Shown: piece after piece, positions 1 through 5,341 of the stretch
Layout: the number at the start of each line of letters is the position of its first letter
Position numbering within the stretch: position 1 is the first letter of the stretch
Source: Candidatus Coatesbacteria bacterium RBG_13_66_14
GTDB lineage: Bacteria > RBG-13-66-14
Reading direction: 5' to 3'
Length of the DNA stretch: 8,096 nt
NCBI GenBank assembly: GCA_001774505.1
Contig: MFAF01000118.1
Span: forward strand, 10,677 to 18,772
Notes under the pieces: model-generated
Told to the model about the DNA's origin: nothing
Databases searched by the model: none
The model's input: the letters and a program-made list of their open reading frames with translations, nothing else
Program-made: the position numbers and the translations under genes

Positions 1-210
1 ACGATGGCCCCCTTCGAGGCCGAGCTCGAGGAAACGCGGCCCGTCTTTCGCGCCTTGCGCGGGCTGCGCGACGAACTGGCCCGCCGCTACGGCCTCGAGG
101 GCTTCACCGAGCTCTCCATGGGGATGACCAACGACTTCGAGGTGGCGGTGGAGGAGGGGGCGACCCTGGTGCGCGTGGGCTCCGCCATTTTCCGGGGTTT
201 GTTGACTTAA
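1..210 (+). CDS. yggS: YggS/PLPBP-family pyridoxal-phosphate homeostasis protein, C-terminal part (5' truncated by window edge)
   Basis: The reading frame is open from base 1 to the TAA at 208-210 and gives the last 69 residues; family members are usually about 220-240 residues, so roughly the final third is visible. The family binds pyridoxal 5'-phosphate in the cytoplasm and buffers its supply; no enzymatic reaction is established. Visible hallmarks are a TMAP segment followed by an acidic ETRPVF helix, then [19 protein letters not shown] and VRVGSAIF near the C terminus. These match the conserved phosphate-cradling SMGMS.D and VRIG..IFG blocks. The serine usually found in SMGMS is threonine here, a mild change. 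The PLP lysine lies upstream and cannot be seen. The ATG at 4 is internal, not the start. A weak hairpin (217-222 with 234-239) follows the stop without a T-tract. Confidence 0.88.
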   Translation, partial: TMAPFEAELEETRPVFRALRGLRDELARRYGLEGFTELSMGMTNDFEVAVEEGATLVRVGSAIFRGLLT

Positions 211-610
211 AGCTCCCCGTCCGCCGCCGATCTGGACGGTCCGGTTGTCGGGGAGTGACACGGCACGCAATTTGCATTCTGAAACGAGTGAATCCCCGTC
301 CTCCGACGGTTCCCCCGGGATGTCCCAAGCCCGACGGGTCAAAACGGGTGAATCCGGGAGTAAGCGTAAATCCGCTCTCGGACTGATTTCCCGGAGTCGG
401 GAGCAATGCAGAGGCGGGATCACCCTGTGCGGACACCTTTTTAATGACATAGCAGCGTGAAAGTTGTACACTTCTCCTACATTGAAATATTTCTCCCCTC
501 CCGGGAGGTATGAACCGATGTGCGGGTTGTATTCTGGTTCAGGTGAGTCTGTGCGCCGCAATTTGCCGTAGCATTCCGCCGCGCGCACCAGACCACCGCG
601 AAGGGGCGTC
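211..610. other. 400-bp gene-free interval between the yggS-like gene and the EAL gene
   Basis: No convincing protein gene is present: the open frames at 245-460 and 510-698 have no recognisable domains, and the second overlaps the EAL gene out of frame. What is visible: two nested inverted repeats just after the yggS-like stop (CTCCCCG 213-219 with CGGGGAG 249-255; CCGTCC 217-222 with GGACGG 234-239); a 13-bp near-identical direct repeat, AACGRGTGAATCC, at 283-295 and 343-355, exactly 60 bp apart; a hairpin at 374-404; an AT-rich patch at 438-492 that includes the palindrome TGTACA (465-470); and the perfect 12-bp palindrome CCTCCCGGGAGG at 497-508. The promoter of the EAL gene is probably in the AT-rich patch, but no good -35/-10 pair stands out. 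Confidence 0.5.
374..404 (+). other. Hairpin in the leader region upstream of the EAL gene
   Basis: GCTCTC (374-379) pairs with GGGAGC (399-404) including one T-G wobble, then a bulged G380, then GACT (381-384) pairs with AGTC (395-398) around a 10-nt loop. It lies about 200 bp before the EAL start. It does not match the c-di-GMP riboswitch consensus as I remember it, and no T-tract follows, so it is neither a clear riboswitch nor a terminator. It may be an RNA structure or simply a GC-rich coincidence. Confidence 0.3.
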
Positions 611-1891
611 ATGCCCGACGACGACAGGCCCGATAAGCCAGATCCCAGGTTGCGCGCCGAGCTCCTGCGCTACCGCAACCTCCTCTACGACCGGCTGACC
701 GGCCTGCCCACCCTGCCGGTGGCGCTGAGCGAGATCCGCAAGCTCATAGACGCCAACCACCGCACCGTGGGCGTCATCTGCGTGGACCTCTCCCAAACCG
801 CCGGCCTGGAGAACTCCTTCGGCTGGCAATCCACCGACGACCTCATCATGAGCCTGGCCCAGCTCATGGAGGTTTTCAACGAACAGGTCATGGGCGGCAA
901 GGGGCTCCTCTTTGAAGAGGCGATCCGGACGGGGAGCTTTTTCCTCTTCTTCGCCAGGGAAGACCTCACCACGGAGGAGCTGGCGGAGGTCGCGCAACTG
1001 GTGAGGGAGTTCCTGTCTTCCAGCGCCGTGGGTCGGGAGCTCACCGCCAACGGCTTCGACGTCAACATCGGCTACTCCCTCTTCGTGGACGATCCTCTGA
1101 TCCGCTTCGAGCGCCTGGTGTATTCCGCCGCCCGGGACGCCCGGGATATGGCGGTGGACGCCGAGAAGCGCGAGGAGATGCTCCAGTACCGAGAGCTGGC
1201 GCAGATTATCGCCGGGGAGCGCATCCGGACCCGCTTCCAGCCCATCATGTACCTGGGCGACCTGACCGTCCTCGGGCACGAGGCGCTCTCCCTGGGCCCC
1301 CCGAACACCATCTTCGAGAACGCGGAGCGGCTGTTCAACTTCGCCGCCCGCTCGGAGTTCGGACACGCCCTGGACCGCCTCTGCCGCCGGCACGCCGTCA
1401 TGGTCGCCCCCGGGCACGTCAAGGACGGGGAACTCCTCTTCCTGAACACCGCCGCCATCAGCTTCTCCGATCCCAGCTTCAGCGCCGACTTCGGCGTCGA
1501 GAGCAACCTCCGCAAGCAGGACGTCGTCCTCGAGCTCACCGAGCGCACCGCCATCCACGACCTGACCGCCTTCTGCCGCACCCTGGTCATCTTCAAGGAG
1601 GAGGGGTTCAAGATAGCCGTGGACGACGCCGGCGCCGGGTACTCCTCCCTCTCGACCATCGCCGAGCTCCAGCCCGATTTCCTCAAATTCGACCGCTCCA
1701 TGGTCTCCGGCATCCACGAGAGCAAGATCAAGCAGGAGCTCCTGAAAACCCTCCTGGAAATGGCCGGCCGCACCGGCAGCCGCGTCATCGCCGAGGGGAT
1801 CGAGCAGCCCGAGGAGCTGGAGATGATGCGGGAAATCGGGGTGGAGCTGGGACAGGGTTACTACCTGGAGCGTCCGTCACGGGCCTACTGA
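611..1891 (+). CDS. GGDEF (degenerate)-EAL domain protein, probable cyclic-di-GMP phosphodiesterase
   Basis: A 426-residue soluble protein with no signal peptide or membrane segment. Residues about 25-190 form a GGDEF-type fold: the opening DRLTGLP motif (27-33) is present, but the signature reads RTGSFFL at 106-112 where RYGGDEF is expected, so diguanylate cyclase activity should be lost. Residues about 200-426 are an EAL domain. The residues normally needed for c-di-GMP hydrolysis are in place: E224 of EAL, N279, E308 and E311 in LELTE, D338-D339 in DDAGAGYSSL, K359, E395 in AEGIE, and Q415 in GQGYY. The arginine that usually follows the EAL motif (EALxR) is leucine (L228), which may weaken substrate binding. 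The ATG at 611 is preceded by AAGGGG (601-606). The expected reaction is c-di-GMP to pGpG in the cytoplasm; a c-di-GMP receptor role is the alternative. The receiver gene follows 156 bp downstream under its own promoter. Confidence 0.9.
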   Translation: MPDDDRPDKPDPRLRAELLRYRNLLYDRLTGLPTLPVALSEIRKLIDANHRTVGVICVDLSQTAGLENSFGWQSTDDLIMSLAQLMEVFNEQVMGGKGLLFEEAIRTGSFFLFFAREDLTTEELAEVAQLVREFLSSSAVGRELTANGFDVNIGYSLFVDDPLIRFERLVYSAARDARDMAVDAEKREEMLQYRELAQIIAGERIRTRFQPIMYLGDLTVLGHEALSLGPPNTIFENAERLFNFAARSEFGHALDRLCRRHAVMVAPGHVKDGELLFLNTAAISFSDPSFSADFGVESNLRKQDVVLELTERTAIHDLTAFCRTLVIFKEEGFKIAVDDAGAGYSSLSTIAELQPDFLKFDRSMVSGIHESKIKQELLKTLLEMAGRTGSRVIAEGIEQPEELEMMREIGVELGQGYYLERPSRAY

Positions 1892-1929
1892 CGCCCGCCC
1901 GCGGCGGGGGAGATCGGACGGGCGGGGCG
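1892..1929 (+). terminator. GC-rich stem-loop right after the EAL stop (possible terminator)
   Basis: CCCGCCC (1894-1900) pairs with GGGCGGG (1920-1926); after one bulged G (1927) two more pairs close the stem, starting directly behind the TGA. No T-tract follows, so it would be a weak or factor-dependent terminator, or an mRNA 3'-end stabiliser. Confidence 0.35.
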
Positions 1930-1991
1930 AACCGCCTCTCACTCGGCGGATGAAGTCTCGAAGGGCGGATGCGACCGGCGCCCGCGCGCGC

Positions 1992-2020
1992 TGGAAACGT
2001 CACGAAACCAGGTCTATAAT
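1992..2020 (+). promoter_or_regulatory. Sigma-70-type promoter of the receiver gene
   Basis: A perfect TATAAT (2015-2020) sits 17 bp downstream of TGGAAA (1992-1997, four of six matches to TTGACA). The start of transcription would be near 2027, giving a leader of about 20 nt with AAGG (2040-2043) just before the ATG at 2048. It implies that the receiver gene can be expressed independently of the EAL gene. Confidence 0.65.
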
Positions 2021-2047
2021 CTACTTGACGGTGTGACTTAAGGTGCC

Positions 2048-2446
2048 ATGAAAAACTCCACCGCCTCACCGGAAACGAAGCTCATCCTGGTCGCCGACGA
2101 CGAGCCGGACATCGTCACCATCGTCGAGATGATCCTGCGCAGCCAGGGCTACGACGTCCTCAAGGCCGCCAACGGTTTGGAGGCGCTCGAGCTCGCCGAA
2201 AGGCACAGCCCGGACCTGATCCTGTTGGACATCATGATGCCCGACATGGACGGCTGGGAGGTGCTCCGGCTCCTGCACGTGGACCCGTCCACGGCGGAGA
2301 TACCGGTGGCCATGATTTCGGCCAAGACGGGCAGCCGCGCCAAGATAACCTCCATGCAGGAGGGCGCGGTGGACTACATCACCAAGCCCTTCGATTCCCG
2401 GGAGCTCCTGACCAAGGTCCGGGAGATTCTGACCGGCCAGGGTTAG
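2048..2446 (+). CDS. Stand-alone CheY-like response regulator receiver protein
   Basis: A 132-residue protein that is a single REC domain with a short (about 10-residue) N-terminal extension and no output domain. The acidic pocket is D17-D18 (VADDEPD), the phospho-acceptor is D61 in LLDIMMPDMDG, the switch serine is S91 (MISAK), the switch aromatic is Y110, and the conserved lysine is K113 in ITKPF, so phosphorylation chemistry should be intact. Being a single domain, it would act by protein-protein contact, as CheY, Spo0F or DivK do. Its partner kinase is not in the window. The preceding c-di-GMP protein is a possible partner by position only; the two genes have separate promoters. The ATG at 2048 has a modest AAGG Shine-Dalgarno 4 nt upstream and a good promoter at 1992-2020. 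Confidence 0.93.
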   Translation: MKNSTASPETKLILVADDEPDIVTIVEMILRSQGYDVLKAANGLEALELAERHSPDLILLDIMMPDMDGWEVLRLLHVDPSTAEIPVAMISAKTGSRAKITSMQEGAVDYITKPFDSRELLTKVREILTGQG

Positions 2447-2479
2447 CGGGCCGCGAGCGGGATTCCACGTTGAGATTGC

Positions 2480-2501
2480 GGGCGGGTCACGAGACCCGCC
2501 C
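2480..2501. repeat. Palindromic repeat, 9-bp perfect stem (GGGCGGGTC type)
   Basis: GGGCGGGTC (2480-2488) pairs perfectly with GACCCGCCC (2493-2501) around ACGA, followed by CTACG. The same layout, a GC-rich palindrome flanked by GTAGGG or CCCTAC, recurs at 2605-2630, 2661-2686 and 7848-7884 with different stem sequences, so this is one of a set of dispersed palindromic elements. It lies between the receiver gene and the convergent minus-strand gene ends and could act as a weak terminator for either, although no T-tract follows. Confidence 0.6.
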
Positions 2502-2604
2502 CTACGTTTAGGCAAGGCACGCCGACGGGCCGGGGTGAGGGTTGCCTACCCCCTCCCCCCTTTGGGGGGAGGCTCGCCTACGGGCTAGGGAGAGGGGTGG
2601 AAGC

Positions 2605-2686
2605 GGCGGGGACTAAAGTCCCCGCCCTACATTTGGGTTCGCTGGCTGTCGGGCGGCCCCGTAGGGCGGCCCCTCTGCGGGCCGCC
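2605..2686. repeat. Two palindromic elements in duplication copy 1
   Basis: The first, at 2605-2626, has a 10-bp perfect stem (GGCGGGGACT with AGTCCCCGCC) and is followed by CTAC. The second, at 2665-2686, has GGCGGCCC paired with GGGCCGCC around CTCTGC and is preceded by GTAG. A direct repeat GGGCGGCCCC (2651-2660 and 2664-2673) adjoins the second. They lie immediately downstream of the minus-strand reading frame that ends at 2696. The plus-strand T-rich stretch after 2690 is on the wrong side to terminate that frame. Confidence 0.6.
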
Positions 2687-2695
2687 GCGTTTTCT

Positions 2696-2997
2696 TTACC
2701 GCGTAACTACCACCCGCCGGGTGAGGGTCCCGGAATCGGTTGCCATGCGGGCGAGGTACACCCCCGGCGGGAGCGTCGAGGCGTCGAAAGAAAATTCATG
2801 CCGCCCGGCGGCCATCTCCCCCTCGAAAACCGTCGCAATCCGCCGCCCCGAGAGGTCGTAGAGCGATATATTTATACGACCGTTCTCGGGCAAAGTATAG
2901 TCAACGGTGAACGAGCCGCTCGACGGGCTGGGATACACGGATAGTGCAAGCTCCCGCGCCGCTCCGGGGAAACGCAATGCCTCCGACGGGCCGAAGC
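2696..2997 (-). pseudogene. Headless duplicate of the propeller protein's C-terminal sorting domain
   Basis: Created by the 461-bp duplication. On the minus strand it encodes about 99 residues identical to the end of the intact protein, from the FGPSEALRF segment through VYPSPSSGSF, YDLSGRRI and PPGVYLARM to the terminal VVVTR, ending with the same TAA (2696-2698). It has no signal peptide, no Shine-Dalgarno and no ATG; the first possible start is an internal TTG at 2975-2977. Without an export signal the sorting tail could not work, so it is best read as a non-functional remnant, probably present only in the 3' region of the parent transcript. Confidence 0.85.
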
Positions 2998-3458
2998 GAG
3001 GGTTGCCTACCCCCTCCCCCCTTTGGGGGGAGGCTCGCCTACGGGCTAGGGAGAGGGGTGGAAGCGGCGGGGACTAAAGTCCCCGCCCTACATTTGGGTT
3101 CGCTGGCTGTCGGGCGGCCCCGTAGGGCGGCCCCTCTGCGGGCCGCCGCGTTTTCTTTACCGCGTAACTACCACCCGCCGGGTGAGGGTCCCGGAATCGG
3201 TTGCCATGCGGGCGAGGTACACCCCCGGCGGGAGCGTCGAGGCGTCGAAAGAAAATTCATGCCGCCCGGCGGCCATCTCCCCCTCGAAAACCGTCGCAAT
3301 CCGCCGCCCCGAGAGGTCGTAGAGCGATATATTTATACGACCGTTCTCGGGCAAAGTATAGTCAACGGTGAACGAGCCGCTCGACGGGCTGGGATACACG
3401 GATAGTGCAAGCTCCCGCGCCGCTCCGGGGAAACGCAATGCCTCCGACGGGCCGAAGC
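2998..3458. repeat. 461-bp exact tandem duplication, copy 2 (part of the intact gene)
   Basis: The partner of 2537-2997. Its right-hand roughly 300 bp are the genuine 3' end of the propeller gene; its left-hand 159 bp are the intergenic elements. The boundary at 3458/3459 is where the intact gene continues with CGGCTGACC, whereas at 2997/2998 the sequence jumps back into the C-rich intergenic element. Confidence 0.92.
3066..3147. repeat. Two palindromic elements in duplication copy 2
   Basis: These are the copies, 461 bp further on, of the elements at 2605-2626 and 2665-2686: stems at 3066-3087 (10 bp) and 3126-3147 (8 bp). They begin about 10 bp after the stop codon of the intact propeller gene on the minus strand and may shape its mRNA 3' end. 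No U-tract follows on that strand. Confidence 0.6.
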
Positions 3459-5058
3459 GGCTGACCGTTCCGTCCTCTTCTATCGCATCCAGCCAGTAGC
3501 GGTACTCGCCCCCCGTTTGCACATCCGCATCCAACCAGCGGGTCGCCTCTCCCGTCAGCGCCCCGGAAATCGCTTCCGGTTCATCTCCCCCTACCGACCG
3601 CAGGACGCGCACCCCGGCTGGCTCTTCGCCTGACAGGCGCCAGTTGACCAGAACGCCCTCGTCGGTCGCGCCCGCGCCGAAGTCAACGATGTCCACCCCG
3701 CCGCCCAGGTCCACGTCGAAGTACCAGTCAAGCTCCTCGGCCCAGTACTCCTCTTCCTCGCTATCTATTGATTTCACGCGCCAGTAGACGCGGTCCCCAT
3801 CCTCAATGCCGCCGACTAATGTATACTCCGATTCTTCTATACCTGTTATTTCGTTATAGGTGATGAACTCCGGGTCTGTCCCCCACCACAAGGTGTATGA
3901 CTCTAACCCGTTTAGGTCGTGGTCCTCCCAATCGAACGTGAAGGGGAATTCGTATATCGTATCGCCTTTTCCGGGGCTAAGCAGGTGAAAACGGCTGGGT
4001 TCGTACCGAGCATACTTCAAGTCTCCATTATCGTCATCGTAAAACGAAATATGCGGATTATCGGAGGCATCGAGCGCCAGGGAGGTCCAATCGCCCACGT
4101 CACCCTCTGAGTCCACGGTCTCTATCCGCCATTCGGCGCCGTCCCAGTGTGCGTACTTCAAATCATAATCAGTGTAATCCAAGAAATGACCATACGAGAT
4201 GTGGGGGTAGTCTTTGGAATCAATCGCCAGGGATGAACACATGCCCACGGAATCCTCCGTGTCCACGGTCTCTATCCGCCATTCGGCGCCGTCCCAGCGA
4301 GCGTATTTCAAGTCTCCATCATTGCCTTCATCATACGAGATATGGGGGTATTCGTTGGAATCCAGCGCCAGGGAGGTCCAGACGCCCGAGCTTCCTGTTG
4401 AGTCCACGATCTCGATCCGCCAACCTTCGCCGTCCCAGCGGGCGTACTTCAAATGACTTATTTTAAACGCTATATAATCGCAATACGATATATGAGGATA
4501 ATTGGAGGAATCCAGCGCCAGAGAGCAGAAGCCGCCCACCGCACCCACCGAGTCAACGGTTTCGATGCGCCACCCGGCGCCGTCCCAGTAGGCGTATTTT
4601 AAATCATCGTAGTAATCAGTAGCATACGAGATATGCGGGTAGCCTGAGTCGTCCAGCGCCAGAGAGATCCAGTAACCCACATCCCCCGCCGAGTCAACGG
4701 TCTCTATCAGCCAACTTTCGCCGTCCCAGCGAGCGTATTTGAGATCAAAATTAGTATAATCGTTGTAAGCTATATGTGCGTAATCGGAGGAGTCCAGTGC
4801 CAGGGAATTGAAACCACCCACGTAACCGTCCGTGTCCACGGTCTCTATCCGCCATGCGGCGCCGTCCCACCGGGCGTATTTGAGATCAACGTTAGTGCTG
4901 TCTATGTAAGAGATGTGGGGATAACCGGAGGAGTCCAGCGCAAGGGAATTGTAACCACCCATGTCACCTTCCGAATCCACGATCTCGAAGCGCCAGCCGC
5001 CGGCCGAGGCCGCGCCGGAAAGCGCCAGCGCGAAAACCAAGACCATCAGCCGCTTCAT
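3157..5058 (-). CDS. Secreted seven-repeat (probable beta-propeller) protein with Por/T9SS-like C-terminal sorting domain
   Basis: A 633-residue exported protein. Residues 1-19 are a Sec signal peptide (MKR, hydrophobic core, ASA). Seven tandem repeats follow at 22-68, 69-115, 116-162, 163-212, 213-259, 260-309 and 310-356, each 47 or 50 residues, with consensus WRIETVDSxGxVG...SLALDSSxYPHISY...DLKYARWDG. Seven repeats of this size and strand pattern suggest a closed seven-bladed propeller. Residues about 357-450 and 451-545 look like two fibronectin-III/Ig-type domains (YTLWWGTD, VYWRVKS; GVLVNWRL, YRYWLDAI). Residues 546-633 are a sorting-type tail (VYPSPSSG, YDLSGRRI, GVYLARM, final VVVTR), as in type IX secretion substrates. 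The ATG at 5058 has GGGAGGGG 6 nt upstream and a strong promoter. Ligand and function are unknown; surface binding or adhesion is a guess. The 3' end is duplicated downstream. Confidence 0.9.
   Translation of the reverse strand: MKRLMVLVFALALSGAASAGGWRFEIVDSEGDMGGYNSLALDSSGYPHISYIDSTNVDLKYARWDGAAWRIETVDTDGYVGGFNSLALDSSDYAHIAYNDYTNFDLKYARWDGESWLIETVDSAGDVGYWISLALDDSGYPHISYATDYYDDLKYAYWDGAGWRIETVDSVGAVGGFCSLALDSSNYPHISYCDYIAFKISHLKYARWDGEGWRIEIVDSTGSSGVWTSLALDSNEYPHISYDEGNDGDLKYARWDGAEWRIETVDTEDSVGMCSSLAIDSKDYPHISYGHFLDYTDYDLKYAHWDGAEWRIETVDSEGDVGDWTSLALDASDNPHISFYDDDNGDLKYARYEPSRFHLLSPGKGDTIYEFPFTFDWEDHDLNGLESYTLWWGTDPEFITYNEITGIEESEYTLVGGIEDGDRVYWRVKSIDSEEEEYWAEELDWYFDVDLGGGVDIVDFGAGATDEGVLVNWRLSGEEPAGVRVLRSVGGDEPEAISGALTGEATRWLDADVQTGGEYRYWLDAIEEDGTVSRFGPSEALRFPGAARELALSVYPSPSSGSFTVDYTLPENGRINISLYDLSGRRIATVFEGEMAAGRHEFSFDASTLPPGVYLARMATDSGTLTRRVVVTR
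3991..4995 (-). repeat. Seven in-frame tandem repeats of 141-150 bp inside the propeller gene
   Basis: Repeat units encode 47 residues, except the fourth and sixth, which encode 50. The framework (W.IE.VD, SLALD, PHISY, LKYA.WDG) is strongly conserved, while the stretch between PHISY and LKYA differs in every unit (IDSTNVD, NDYTNFD, ATDYYDD, CDYIAFKISH, DEGNDGD, GHFLDYTDYD, YDDDNGD) and is AT-rich relative to the rest of the window. Some units share long identical DNA, for example 4111-4147 and 4261-4297 (37 bp). Confidence 0.9.
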
Positions 5059-5109
5059 CTGTTACCCCTCCCGCGTCGGAAAGGCGTGTCTTCTTCTTCA
5101 CCATCTTTC

Positions 5110-5138
5110 AGTATAAACGCTTTTACCGACGGGTTCAA
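5110..5138 (-). promoter_or_regulatory. Sigma-70-type promoter of the propeller gene
   Basis: On the minus strand TTGAAC (5133-5138) and TATACT (5110-5115) are separated by 17 bp, four and five of six consensus matches. Transcription would start near 5103, giving a leader of about 45 nt with GGGAGGGG as the ribosome binding site (5065-5072). Confidence 0.75.
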
Positions 5139-5201
5139 GGCCGGTGGGAGGAAGATTTCCTGTGGGTGGGATGCGGAGCCCACAATACTGGGGAATATGG
5201 A

Positions 5202-5238
5202 AGCCCTCACCCCGGCCCTCTCCCACAGGGAGAGGGAG
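5202..5238. repeat. C-rich palindromic repeat module (CCCTCACCCC...CCCTCTCCC)
   Basis: CCCTCTCCC (5216-5224) pairs perfectly with GGGAGAGGG (5228-5236) around ACA and is preceded by GCCCTCACCCCGG. The same module occurs at 7902-7938 and 7974-8009, so it is a dispersed element. The remaining DNA from 5139 to 5298 shows one small inverted repeat (TGTGGG 5161-5166 with CCCACA 5179-5184) and no gene. Confidence 0.7.
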
Positions 5239-5298
5239 ACGTGGAACCCATCCCCTCGACCCCTGGGCGAACTTCCCCCCCCGTGCGATGGGAAATAC

Positions 5299-5322
5299 AA
5301 AAAAGGCGGCCGGGCCGCCTTT
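5299..5322 (-). terminator. Intrinsic terminator of the lipoprotein gene
   Basis: On the minus strand AAAGGCGGC and GCCGCCTTT (5314-5322 and 5302-5310) form a 9-bp stem around a 3-nt loop, running into six Ts (plus-strand A-run 5299-5304). It begins about 20 nt after the stop codon at 5342 and separates the lipoprotein transcript from the propeller gene. Confidence 0.88.
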
Positions 5323-5341
5323 CATCGTTTAAAAAACGGGG

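Larger units (their letters stand above)
2537..2997. repeat. 461-bp exact tandem duplication, copy 1 (distal copy)
   Basis: Bases 2537-2997 match 2998-3458 at a constant offset of 461 with no difference that I could find by eye. The unit contains the downstream intergenic elements of the propeller gene plus its last roughly 300 coding bases (minus strand). An 11-bp word, CCGACGGGCCG, sits at 2522-2532, 2983-2993 and 3444-3454, at both outer ends and at the junction. This is the expected footprint of unequal exchange or slippage between two short homologous sites. Confidence 0.92.

Noticed and set aside
245..460. 71-codon plus-strand open frame in the intergenic region
   Set aside because: It begins with TTG, has no Shine-Dalgarno, a Ser/Arg-rich composition and no recognisable domain.
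464..492. Possible promoter TTGTAC...ATATTT for the EAL gene
   Set aside because: Either the spacer or the -10 match is poor whichever register is used; only the AT-rich patch can be noted.
510..698. Open frame starting at ATG 510 behind GGGAGG
   Set aside because: GGGAGG is only 1 nt from the ATG, too close for a ribosome binding site, and the frame runs out of phase into the well-supported EAL gene.
539..1717. Long minus-strand frame opposite the EAL gene (392 codons)
   Set aside because: Antisense shadow of a GC-rich gene: low-complexity Gly/Glu/Val-rich protein, no domain, while the plus strand has clear catalytic motifs.
2597..2944. Plus-strand frames over the duplicated region (also 2944-3405)
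   Set aside because: They are the same shadow sequence repeated because the DNA is duplicated, and they lie antisense to the sorting domain.
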